This document shows, one piece after another, positions 52,706 to 63,322 of a stretch of DNA of 64,000 nt. The stretch's first letter is position 1. Every line of letters starts with the position of its first letter. The position numbers and the translations under genes are program-made. Location: assembly GCA_023055355.1 (NCBI GenBank), contig JALJCS010000001.1:102285381-102349380 (forward strand), in the 5' to 3' direction. The notes under the pieces were generated by a model. It had not been told where the DNA came from. It was given only the letters and a program-made list of their open reading frames with translations, and made no database searches. The DNA is from Agelaius tricolor. Lineage: Eukaryota > Chordata > Aves > Passeriformes > Icteridae.

Positions 52706-52733
52706 AAATATAACAAATATACTTGTTATATTT
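52706..52733. repeat. AT-rich inverted repeat (11-bp arms)
   Basis: AAATATAACAA (52706-52716) and its perfect complement TTGTTATATTT (52723-52733) are separated by six bases. Two further near-copies of GTTAACAAA flank it at about 52689 and 52739. Confidence 0.9.
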
Positions 52734-54064
52734 GTATGTTAACAAATATATTTTTTAAAATCTAAACCCTTAACGTTTCCCTTGGTGCTGAACATCCTGT
52801 GTGCTGAGAAGTGACAGCAACAGGGCTGAAAAAAACACCTGGCCTCCAAGTCTCCCTCTCCCCAGGCACAACGTCACATCCCCAAACATTTCAAGCATCT
52901 TCATGTTCCAGTTTCAGCAGGTTACACCCAGGTTTGAGTTCAGTGTTTGAGTGAAATTAACCTTCTGTGAAACCTCCTTGAAAGGTTAGATCTGTGTTCA
53001 TCAGAAATTGGATTTCACAGCCTGTCACAGAAGTGATCATTCTTGGCTAAGGCTTGTGTTGATTGAAAACCTTCCACCCTTTTCTCAGCAATACAGCACA
53101 GTAAATTTTGCATTATTGTCATCCCATCCTTTTCCTCACCCTTATAGCAACAGCCAGCTGAGGACTTTTTCATTTCAGACTCCTATTTATTTCTGAAAGA
53201 AATGGATGTTATTTAAAATTCCATTCCACCCACGATGTGAAACTAATAGACCTGCTTAATTATGGGAAAGCTATATGTATGGGTATTAAGGAAAAAACCC
53301 TGAGAAAATGTTTTTTAAATGTTGATTGCTAATGAGATTTAATGATACCAAACAGAGTGTGCTGCTCTAAGAATTTCAGCATGATAAATGCCTTTAAATT
53401 CTACTGAAAGAAACACCAAAATAAGTTACAGTGCCACTTAGTAAGACACCCTTGAGTGAAAGTAATAGGCACGAGGGAGCATGACTTCAGAAAGTAGGCC
53501 CAATTACACACATTACATATATATTTCCTTCCAAACATATTTCCCTCCTTTCTTCTCTAATAGTCAGAATTTCCATCTGGTTTCTTTGGGAGTTCTGGCT
53601 AAGTAGGAGTAAGCTTCACATTAGAGTTATTGTCAGCTTCCTGTGGCCTAAGAAAAAGACACCTAAGGTTAAAATAGAAATGTGCTACCTCCTGTTCCAA
53701 ACACTTAACTGATCAGAATAAAATGTGGTGGATTGGGAGGGTCAAATTTAGTGATGAAGAATCTTAAATGTCTTACAAATGCTTCAAGCAAAGTTATGTG
53801 ACTGGGAACCTCGGAGTGCCATGGCATCCCTGGAGCCAAACACTTAACAAGGCTTCTGGAGGGATGTTTCCAGGCAATGGATAATGCTCACAGATAAAGA
53901 GGGAAGACCAACTCATATGCTTCAGCAGAGCTTCAAAGCTTCACAGTGGTACAAATAAAATCCAAATATTGTTGCTAAAGGACAGCAGACAAGACCTCGT
54001 TGGAGTAATGTTTTTTCCCAGTGTGGGAAGGGAAGGAAGAGAAGCAAGCCTGGAGATTGCTTCT
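52734..54064. other. AT-rich non-coding DNA
   Basis: Nothing recognised. Confidence 0.45.
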
Positions 54065-54138
54065 CTTAGGGCAGCTACTTAGGGCACTTGACATAGAGAT
54101 CATCTCTATGACTTTCAGAAAGCAGTAGCTGCCCTAAG
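54065..54138. repeat. Nested perfect hairpin, 15-bp outer and 9-bp inner arms
   Basis: CTTAGGGCAGCTACT (54065-54079) is matched by its exact complement AGTAGCTGCCCTAAG (54124-54138). Inside, CATAGAGAT (54092-54100) pairs with ATCTCTATG (54102-54110) around a single base. CTTAGGGCA is also repeated directly at 54078-54086, so the right arm can pair with either copy. It could be a miniature inverted-repeat element, a small structured RNA or a chance palindrome. No target duplication is evident outside the arms. Confidence 0.85.
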
Positions 54139-55875
54139 TTTCCCCAATGGCACCCCAAATAATGCTCAGAGGCCAGGGAATTCTGCTGCTGACACCCCAG
54201 AGCCCTTTGCTTCCTGGTGTTCTGGTCAAAACAGGCAGTGAGTTAATTTTGCTGCCTCTTAGAAACTTTTTTCTCTTCAAATGGTTTTGTAATTTTGCTA
54301 CAAATATAAACACAAGAGGAAAGCAGAGTGCTTTATACCAAATTTGTCTCATTTTATTTTAGAAAAACACCTACCTGGAATCAGTCATTGCTGTGCTTCT
54401 CTGGTGGCAGATTTCTATTTTGTGTTTAGAGAAGATCCATAATTCACTTAGTTAAGTGTTTGTGTACTCTACATTACTATGGGGATACAAAACATGAATA
54501 AATCTCTGACACTTGCATTTCTTAGCACAACTGTTATTTATGTATATGTAGAAGCAATCTAATAGTGTGAGACTTAACAGGGTTGGAGTTATGCTTGATG
54601 AAAACTCTAGCAGAACTTAAATTCCTGCTTCTATCCAGAAAAAGTACTTCTTCTCTACTTTATTACTATCCAGTCTCATACTTCAAGTCAGATTTTAGAC
54701 TTAGAGAAGACCTCAAAATCTACAGTATGTGAAGGATTAATGTAATAAAAAATCTTCTTAATGCATAGGAAACAAAAGAGATTACTATGACACAGTGAGC
54801 ATCTATATAGTGTGCACCAAAGATCTCTGAATGTCTGGGAAAGATTCTCAGCTACCTCAACAGAATTTGAACAGAATCATACTTTATATTGAAAAATTCT
54901 GAAGTGACTATTTTCTTTGTGTGCTTTTCTTCTTCCTTTTTTATTATTTTAGCCTCTATCTGTTACAAATTATAGCTTTTGTGGATACATTCCTAAATAC
55001 TCCATTCTTAAAATATCAGTGGCATTTTAAAATATAAATTTATATTTAAAAAGTTAATAGAAAAATGTGTTTTAATGACTTGGTCCACTGTAATCTTCCT
55101 CAAAATAAATATTATCAGTCCATTTTTGTTTGGATGGCATCAACAGCCTCTGCCTAGCTGAGCTGCCATAGTGTCTCATGGGAGTTTAAAGTTCATGTGT
55201 ATCAGACACTGGTTTTCATATAAACTGAAGATTCTTAAGATCATTCATTGCCTTTAAGCATATCCTTATGATATGCTTATGATATGAGTGTGAGTAAATT
55301 TTTATGCTTGTTCTACTTTAGGATGACAAAAAATGTGATTTTCCATTGGATGAATCCCACTTTTGGATGGATGTGTCCTTGTGTGTGGAATCTGAGACAC
55401 TTTGGGCTTTAATCTCTGATATTGCAAAGTGCTGAAATAATAGTATTCTTTCAAAACAGAAGAAATTAAACTCTCCTGTAAGACAGGAAATTTGATGGTG
55501 TTTCTCAAGTCAGTGGAAACTAAGAATAATCAATATTTTGTGAAAGTGGGTAAAAAGCAACAAGAAACTCACACAAAAACCTCCTGTGAAATAATCAGAT
55601 CAATGAAGTAAGGGGGATGGAAAATACAGTGGATAATAGAAATATAAAAGTCCACACAAGCAATCCTAGCAAAAAGTACAGTACACTCCTGGACACTTTA
55701 CAAGAAAGGACACTTCTACCCATGATGCAATTAATGTTTAGTATAAGCTTGTGTACAGTAGTTCTGAAAATGTAATTATATTACCTAACTGCTAACAGTT
55801 AAGGCAAAACAAAAAAAAAACCACTTTAATCTGCTCCATTTGGCCACATTAAACATCCTGCAATGCACCTTTATG
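54139..55875. other. AT-rich non-coding DNA
   Basis: Nothing recognised. Short repeats such as 'ttatgatatg' near 55265 are present. Confidence 0.45.
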
Positions 55876-55932
55876 GATAGATAGATAGAAAGATGGATAG
55901 ATAGATAGATAGACAGACAGACAGATAGATAG
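55876..55932. repeat. Compound (GATA)n/(GACA)n microsatellite
   Basis: GATA units with two variants (GAAA, GATG) are followed by three GACA units and then GATA again. The array is 57 bases, interrupted but probably polymorphic. Confidence 0.95.
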
Positions 55933-58900
55933 CTTGCTGGGGGTTCCAGAACATCAGCTAGTAAGTGAAGGTCCTCCTTTGTTTCCTATTCCCAGCTTCG
56001 GAATGCCAGCCAGATAGGTTTACTTGCATTTCTATTTATCACTACACAGAAATAATTCTTTCATCTGTTTTCTACATCTAAGAGCATGAGCTTTCAATTT
56101 TATGTAAGCTATCAGGACAATCGCCTGTACCCTACTGTTGCCATTGTTATGATATTTTGTATCTCTCATAGCTTCTAAGAGTATTTTGCAAAAAAAATCC
56201 CACAATGTTTTTTTCCTCTCAATGTTTTCTTCCCAAAAAAACAAGGCATAGTGCTAATAGTAGTTTGCAATACCTCCTTCTAATTCCCTAGAGATTTTTG
56301 CTGTGTCCTCCCTTTTTTCTTTTATGATCATGCCTACCTTGAAAGAAAAAGAATAAAAGCCCTCCCCAATGGCTAAAGCATATAGGAAATACAGTAGATA
56401 AAATATAATTCAAATCCTTTATGCAAGAGAAAAAGATGTACCTTCTGTCTTAGAGACTGAAAAATTTGGGGTTCCTGTCTGCTCTATTCAGCAGTGCTAC
56501 CAGTTTTGTCTTTTGCTCTGTACTTTATTCTGTAGTGCTGAGTCCAAGCAGGGTCCAGGTCTCACGTTGGCTTCCTGTAATTATAATGGCAACAGCAACA
56601 ATAAAAAAAAATATCAGTGGTCTCAATATTCCTGGAACAATTTTTCTGTGCTACTGAAATAGGCAGAACTTTGGTTAGTATACAGAAGCTAATTTTGCTC
56701 TTTTTGCACAAGGTGTTGAGCACTAAACTTTTTTATTGAAACAGAAATTGGAGACAGAAGAGAAATAACTAAATAAAAAGCATGCTACCGTAATATCTGT
56801 GTAGCTGCTATTTTTGTAAAGATTTTTCAAATACAGAATAAAAAATGTAAAGCCAAGGTAAAAATTATTTGAAGTGTCCTATGACGCAAAACCAAGAGCA
56901 GTGCAAAGCTGCTCATGCTGGTTAGTGGAAAGAAACAGGCATTCCTAGGGCTTGATCTATGGCATTGCAAAATAAGTAAACATATAAATTAAGTTAAACA
57001 GATTGTTCATCATAGCTGCTCCTTCTGTTTGCAAAAAAAGGACAATATCTATGTGAATAGCTCACGTGTAAATGCCCTATTTGGTATGCTAAATTTGCAC
57101 ACATATCTTATGTAACTTAGCTAGCCAGGAGGGGTGCACAGTAAACATATTGTGCATCATGTTCTGGCCTGCCTTGAATGATGTATAACAACTTGCTGCA
57201 ATTGCTATAGGATGAAAAAATGAGTAACCAAATGGATGCAGCCCACCTGGTACATAATTCTAAAAATAGAAATTTTGATTTCATGTTCAGTAAAGAAAAA
57301 TTTTGAAATAGTGAAAGATCTTGAAAAATAGAAATGCTGCATTTTTGCTGGCTCTACTAATAGCAGTCATATAGTAATAGAGTTGATAATATTGTCCCAG
57401 GTCAAGGATTTCTATTCACCAAAATCCTTCTGTATGGAGTTAAGTATAGGCTAAAGTTTCCCTTTAAATTTTCCAGGATTTTTTCTTTGTTCCAGGGTCA
57501 AGATCAATAATATTTTTGGAGAAGTATATGACATGTGAGCAAATTTTGATACAAAAGATAAAAATTGAGGAAGTCAGAAGTGTTTCTACATTGTTTTGAG
57601 GTCAGCTGTTATATTAACAAAGTGAGTTAGGGAAGTAAAAAAATATGTATGCTTAAGCTGTAATGTAAATACACAGAGAAAATAAAATCAGATTATCTCT
57701 ATTGTCATATATATTAATGTACTTAAAGAAGAAATTTTACCACTGGAAAATAAGTTGCCAGTTTGAACTAGATTTTTTGAAGACATATTAGAGATAGTTA
57801 GAGGAAGTTTTGAGTGAAGAGTGTGCTTCCATTGTCTCATCTGTCCTTTGAAGTTTTTGATCTGATTTTATGTATGATAGGGTGGAGGAAGGAAGAAAAT
57901 CGAACTTGAATATTTGCTTATTTTATGCTTAAGAAAAGAGATGGAACATGCATAAATAGCTTTCTCTCTTTATGTTGTTCATTTTTTCTTCAATAGCATA
58001 GAATTTCCACTTCTGAACTTGATAGCCCATAATCAGTTTTCATCAGGTGACAGATTCATGTTTTCCAGCTGTATGAAAGTGTCTGACATAAATACTTGTT
58101 GCTTCCATAGTCATATTCTTTCCAAAAAGGGTCTGTCACAAGAAAACCTCAGGCATCAGAACTTCTTTTTTCCCTTCTTCTTTGCTGCTATTCTGTACCA
58201 CTGCTCTGATGTCTCATTATACCTGCACAAGAAAGGCTATTATCCTTCACACATTTAGCTGCTGATCTAAATGAAAGTACATTATCTAAATAGTTGAATC
58301 AAGAAGCATACAACTAAAACTCATTTCAGTTTGATCTGTATTTCTTGGTGCTTTAACAGGTTAACAGTTTCCTGTTAAATTACTTTATTCAAGGGTTTTC
58401 ACCATAATTTGGCCATAATGTGGTCTAGACCTAACGGTAATAAGAACTTGCAGAAAATCTGCAGTTCATTTTATGTCTTGGTAGAAAAATGTCTCTTTTC
58501 TAAATAATTCAGAAATTGCATTCAGAAACAATATGCCCATTATCAAGGACGAGTCTAATGAGGAATTTATCTAACGCCACAGAGTGAGTATTTCAGGTAC
58601 TTATCATAGCATGTGAATATTAAATATCATCCTATTAGCATTAAATGGTAAGCTAGTTAAGTCCCTGAATATTTACCTCAGTAATACTGGAAATAAAACA
58701 CAAATTAAGTTCTTTTTTGAGTGCTGTGCCTTTATTTCACACTCTCAGAGGCTCTCAGTGGTTCTGTAGCAGTATTCTGTCTATGCCAGCATATGTTATT
58801 ATCATTGTGGAAGTTTATATGGGAGATCATTTTGTCATTAATCCAGACTTCTGGAAAACTTCAGAGCAGGAAGAGCATGTCATGGTAGAAATCAAACAAA

Positions 58901-59861
58901 TATATCATCTTAAAGCAACAAAAGTGGATTCCAAGTATGTGTGCTGCATTTCCATTCTACACCCTGTTTTCTGGTTGTGATATTAACATTTGTACGTGAT
59001 GTAAGCTGAAAACACTTAAGAGGCTTTTGAAGGAAATTAATGATATTTTCCACAGTGTTAGGGTATATTTTTTCTTTCATATTTAAGAAGTCGTAAATAA
59101 TTTAAACCTGTAACAGCCTCAGTGTTGCAAAGAGTTTAAAACTAAAAAAGTTCAGTGCAATGCTTTTACACATATCCAAGGTACATTCTCATTTTCACCA
59201 TAAGGATTCAGGAACTTTATCCAAATCTGATGTATTCAAATTTGCCAGGCATTTTATCTTCTAAAAAAGTCAGTAAAGGGGTTTATTCTTCTTTTGAACC
59301 TCTCTTGTTACTCAGTTTATTTCTGGTGTTCCTAACTGTTAGACTCTGTGGTATATTAAGGAAAGATGGATTATTGTTAATAGCCTCCTCAATAAACAGG
59401 CACCCACTACTTCAGCATGGCAGAGGAGATATTTTTGAGCACAGATCTTTACTCTCACATACACCTGAGCCACAGAGAAATGTGAAGCACAAGGGGGAAG
59501 AGAGACAAGCCCATGAGCAACTCCTGACATGGTCATGAATTCTGGTTATATTCCATTAGCTCCTGAATGGCAGCTTGCTTTTCTGGCAGAACTGCAGCCA
59601 GAAGATTGGCCATTGTGTGCCTAAGCCTAGACAAAGGACAATGACTGTAGTTGGTGGTTACAAAATCCTTTGTGTCCATGATGTAGGAGGCATGTGCTGG
59701 CCCTAGGGAGCACCTGTATGCTAGAGGAATGCTTTGGAATAAAAATTGTTCAGTCAACACTTATACACATTCCTGAGTTGAAGGCAACCTTTTATGTGCC
59801 AGCTTCAACACCAAATATTGTTTGAACTATGGATGGCAACTTCTCTGGTTGTGTGACTGGC
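55933..59861. other. AT-rich non-coding DNA
   Basis: Nothing recognised besides chance frames. An unassigned minus-strand frame at 59533-59760 is mentioned among the findings. Confidence 0.45.
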
Positions 59862-59975
59862 TTTGAGGAGTCTGGTCTATGTGGAAGGTGTCCCTGTCTC
59901 AGGTAGGAAGATTGAACTAGATGATCTTTAAGGTCTCTTCCAATCCAAGCCATTCTATGATTTTATGATTCTATT
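59862..59975 (+). mobile_element. CR1 LINE 3' end, sense (short)
   Basis: The last roughly 110 bases of a CR1: 'agattgaactagatgatctttaaggtctcttccaatcc' (59909-59946), then 'cattctatgattttatgattctatt' (59951-59975). It has good tail octamers, no coding part, and a strong 5' truncation. Confidence 0.88.
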
Positions 59976-62328
59976 ACTCTGCCTTTCCAGGTGGGTGCAC
60001 AGAGAGTAAGAAGAGAATAACGGTGTTATTGTGTCTTTGTAGACACAGGTGAGGAATGTAAACTGGGGAATTAACTTTTCTTACTCTCTGAAGTATGTGT
60101 TTTGTTGGAGACACCTGAGCTTGTGCTGAACAAGCTGGTGTGGCTCTCCAGCATAGCTCAGGCATGAGCTCAGGTCTGGGAAGCAGTGAAGCTGTGTTAT
60201 CTCAGCATGCCACCCTGGGGAGAGCATGTCTGGCTTTCTTGCTTCCAGTTTTGGAATGGGCTTGGTTGCTGTGAGCTTGGGAATCTCTGTGCCACAGATG
60301 TTTGCATGCCATGAAAAGAAAATCCAGCCTATTATACTGCATACATCAAATCTGACACGCAGTTGCTACCCTTTTTGTCATCCCAGTTAAAACTATAAAA
60401 AATTGAAATTTACTTACTTCATGTCTTTATTCTTTCTTGCCAGACTCACTGTTTTTCATCTTTGAACTGTAGCATAATGCTCATGTCTGTGCTGCAGAGC
60501 TACATTCAGGATTTTGAACTCTTTCTTCACTCAGGATATCTGTGTCTCACTTTTAAGCTGGGTGCTAGTTCATGTTGCTGTGCAGGAAAGTACTTTCAAG
60601 TGAAAAACTTAAGTTTTCTGCTTTTCCAACTATCATTTTCAATCTTATAGGCTCAAAGTGTTCACTCATCTGGTACAGTCAAAGTTCTTTCTTTTCTTGT
60701 TTCTTTCCTTTTATTCTCTCTACCTCTCCATCCAGACTTGTCTCTTTCTCACTGGTCCTTTACCTCACATTTTCATCTGTCTTCTTTTCATTGGTCTGTT
60801 CTTAATTTTATTTTTTTTTCTACAGATCTTCAGTTTAAAAAACACACCTCTGACTCATTCCCCTCAAAATGTATTCAAAGAAATATCTTCATTCCTCATA
60901 TTTCTTCAAGACCCATACAAGTGGGTTTTGTTTCTGAGATTTTGGATAGATATTTCACTTCCATGACAGTTATAGATATTTCAGGGTTCATATCACCGCA
61001 TCAGAAATACAGCCAGTCCAGACTCATAAATCAGTATTACTAAGGTGTATCTGAAGAACTGAAACACTTTTATTGCAAACATCAGTGATAATATGGGCCT
61101 CAGAATTGCCCTGGAATATGGATGAGTACAAACCATTTAGGAACAAATATTCTGGCTGATAACTGACAGCCAGCCGAAAGCAGCCCCTGATAAAGATAAA
61201 TAACCTGTACTCAGGGAAATTTTTTGCATCATTAAACATGGTGAGCATATTAGCTAGCAGGGGGTGGAGCTGAGTCCCTAAAGAGATAAATCTAAATTAT
61301 ATGTGCTACAGTGATCATAACAGTAATGCACCATCTTGGCTAACTAGCTGACATCAACAGGGAAGGGAATTTCAGATTTAAATGAACCAAACTGAAGAGC
61401 ATTGCAGTGTGCATACAGATTAATTGGAGCACATTCATGAACTTTTTAGCCTTTTTCTCTGGTCAGCTTTCAGTGGTGCCAAAGCACAAGTAGTTTAGAC
61501 TATTCTTGTCATTTTTGTATCATTTTTTATTCTTACTTACTTATGTGGTTTGATTAATTACTCCTTTACTTGCCTTTACTTTATTAATCACCTTATACCA
61601 CAGTTGTATCAACTCTTGCCAGAAGCTTATAGATGGACAGGAAAAATTTAGTGGCATTTTTCTGTAAATAGGAAAGTACACTTAGAAATTATATACCTAA
61701 TATTTCAAAATGGGACAACTCTGAAAGACAAGAAAGCATTTAGTTATCCAGACACATATAAACAACAAAATTAAGCTTTGCTAGATGAACATAATTTGGA
61801 TGAAATATTTCCCTTAGAATTTATGTGTTCCCTTAAATTAATTTATTTTTAAAACCATATCAAGTGCATTTTTGTAGGATAAGGAATGTCTTACTAAAAG
61901 ATAATTGCCTGCTTTCAAATATTTGTTATTTTTGTTTTCCAAGAAAAGTTTGGGTTCAAGATGGTAGAAGTGCATGAAGTAAAAAGATGAATATTAGTTG
62001 GTTGAAAATGATTTGGTATAAATTGCAGTTTTGTATTATTAGTTGGGTCCATTTATTACCTGTTGACTTGGCAAGTAAGAAGGAAAACTGGATGTAACAA
62101 TCACAATTTTTAGTCAAAACCAAATATGCATTTTCATGATAAATTAGTCTCAGGTATGTTATTGTCCAGATAGTAAACAAATCTGTTCAAGAGACTCTTA
62201 GATAAATCAGTGGTTATCCTAGTACTATCTAAAAATCCACTTGCAAATGTCTAAGTGTATTTGATAACGTGGCCTGAAAGAAGCAGGAGGGTGCAGAAAT
62301 GTGACATGCAAAGGGCACTGCTTTTGCT
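59976..62328. other. AT-rich non-coding DNA left of the provirus
   Basis: Contains T/C-rich stretches (about 60680-60830) that create hydrophobic open frames. No gene recognised. Composition changes abruptly to C-rich near 62330, at the proposed LTR start. Confidence 0.5.
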
Positions 62329-62484
62329 TGTTGTGGTGTGTTTTATGCTTGTTCAGTTTTCCCTCCATTGTTCTCTCAGAAAGTCCTGTCCTGTTACCAG
62401 TTTGTGTCAATCCCCAAACCCCTCCCCAGTTGTCTTGGATACCAAATGTATCTTTCTTGTTCCCCACCCCTGGCAGCCTGCCTG

Positions 62485-62539
62485 TCACTCGACACCCCTG
62501 CCTCTTTTTCTAGAGAGTTCGGGCCAGGGTGTCGAGTGA
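62485..62539 (+). repeat. Inverted repeat in LTR U3, 13-bp perfect arms
   Basis: TCACTCGACACCC (62485-62497) is exactly complementary to GGGTGTCGAGTGA (62527-62539), with a 29-base spacer. With one bulged C the pairing extends a further two bases inward (CTG/CA). It sits in U3 upstream of the CCAAT box. Confidence 0.95.
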
Positions 62540-62596
62540 TTGGGTTAGGGGCCAGGGTCCCTCCCGCAACTGTGTTTGATGGGTTCTCCGATCATG

Positions 62597-62601
62597 CCAA
62601 T
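62597..62601 (+). promoter_or_regulatory. CCAAT box in LTR U3
   Basis: CCAAT on the transcribed strand lies about 60 bases before the hairpin at 62658-62680 and 125 bases before the AATAAA, a usual place for a proximal promoter element. The function is inferred. Confidence 0.4.
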
Positions 62602-62721
62602 CCTTAATGTATCCCTCTCTGATTTGCTATCTTTCACCCCTCCCACCCTCCGTAAAACCGAGGCTTTTTCCCTGCCTCGGGGCTCTCAGCTTCTTCCACC
62701 GAACCTGCACGTTTCCCTACC

Positions 62722-62727
62722 AATAAA
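62722..62727 (+). terminator. LTR polyadenylation signal
   Basis: AATAAA is followed by a C-rich stretch and then a G/T-containing segment (about 62745-62770) suitable as a downstream element. It marks the R region of the LTR. Confidence 0.75.
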
Positions 62728-62936
62728 ACCACCCCCCCGAAGAAACTGAGGGTCGCCTCTTCATTTCATCCTGCGACTTCGGAGCTCTTTACTGCGGCCA
62801 CACGTCCGCAAGGCTTGACATCGCCTTGGGCACAAAGCCCTGACTCCGGGTTGGGGAAGTGCCTTACTGGCTGGAGGTTGGCTGGACACTTATCTAGCCT
62901 GGGCGTTTCACTTTTCACCGGCCACTGCTCCAGTTT

Positions 62937-62954
62937 TGGCGCCCGGCGCGGGGC
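62937..62954 (+). other. Primer binding site, tRNA-Lys-like
   Basis: TGGCGCCCGGCGCGGGGC lies four bases after the LTR's terminal CA. It begins with the TGGCGCCC shared by lysine-tRNA primer sites and keeps the GGGGC end. Against the classic Lys-1,2 site of betaretroviruses I count three differences, all transitions. This is where the tRNA primes minus-strand DNA synthesis. The identity of the tRNA is inferred from memory of the family's site. Confidence 0.75.
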
Positions 62955-63322
62955 CCCCCCTTTTCTCGGATTCGTGGACCCCACGGACGGGATTTCGAGA
63001 ATCCCAGCGGTCGCGGAACTACCCTGTGGTCGAGCAGACCTTGTGCGCGAGGTAGCGCTCCCCGGGGACCCTGGACGGCAGCTCCTTGCACCTGGGAGTC
63101 GTCCTGTCGCAGGAAACCCCTTGTTCCAGCTTTTCGTTTGTCGCCTCCGGACTTCGTGAGTATTCTGCTACTCTCCCTGTCGCCTTCCCCTCTATTGGTG
63201 TTTCGTCACCACCCTTCTTTTTCTCTAGACAGGGGCCGGCGGTGGGCACCCTTATTTTTTTTCTTTCGCGTTTACTGGAACGGGGGGGGCTTTTCCGCAG
63301 CTGCCACTTATAACATCGAGCG
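62955..63322 (+). other. Retroviral 5' leader (untranslated)
   Basis: The GC- and CpG-rich sequence between the PBS and the gag start would hold the packaging and dimerisation signals. Visible elements are the 10-base palindrome TCCCCGGGGA (63059-63068), a splice-donor-like GTGAGT (63156-63161) and a pyrimidine-rich acceptor ending in AG at 63238. A G8 run lies at about 63283. No ATG-initiated long frame competes with gag. Confidence 0.65.
63156..63238 (+). other. Candidate 83-nt leader intron / splice donor
   Basis: GTGAGTAT at 63156 is a strong donor core. The stretch up to TTCTTTTTCTCTAG (63225-63238) is pyrimidine-rich and ends in AG, giving a textbook-shaped minimal intron. Alternatively, only the donor is used, joined to a downstream env acceptor as in other retroviruses. 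Splicing is inferred, not shown. Confidence 0.4.

Larger units (their letters stand above)
62329..62932 (+). mobile_element. 5' LTR of ERVK-like endogenous retrovirus (about 604 bp)
   Basis: The proposed start TGTTGTGGTG matches the TG and the 'TGTTGTGG' style seen in avian ERVK LTRs. The proposed end CTCCA lies four bases before the primer binding site. Between them are a CCAAT box (62597-62601), an AATAAA (62722-62727), a 13-bp-arm inverted repeat (62485-62539) and a 7-bp-arm hairpin (62658-62680). No canonical TATA box is visible. The order U3-R-U5-PBS-gag on the + strand is complete. The 3' LTR lies outside the window, so the ends and the target duplication cannot be verified. The left end is the less certain one; an alternative TG start exists near 62402. 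Confidence 0.8.

Noticed and set aside
60572..61043. Hydrophobic plus-strand frames that resemble membrane segments
   Set aside because: The hydrophobicity comes from T/C-rich low-complexity DNA; three phases are open at once.
62255..62607. Several overlapping frames of 70-94 codons inside the LTR
   Set aside because: They lie in U3, cross the proposed LTR boundary or the inverted repeat, and have no gene hallmarks. LTR sequence explains them.
62402..62932. Alternative, shorter LTR starting at TGTGTCAATC near 62402
   Set aside because: The composition shift and the TGTTGTGG start at 62329 fit better, but without the 3' LTR this alternative is not fully excluded.
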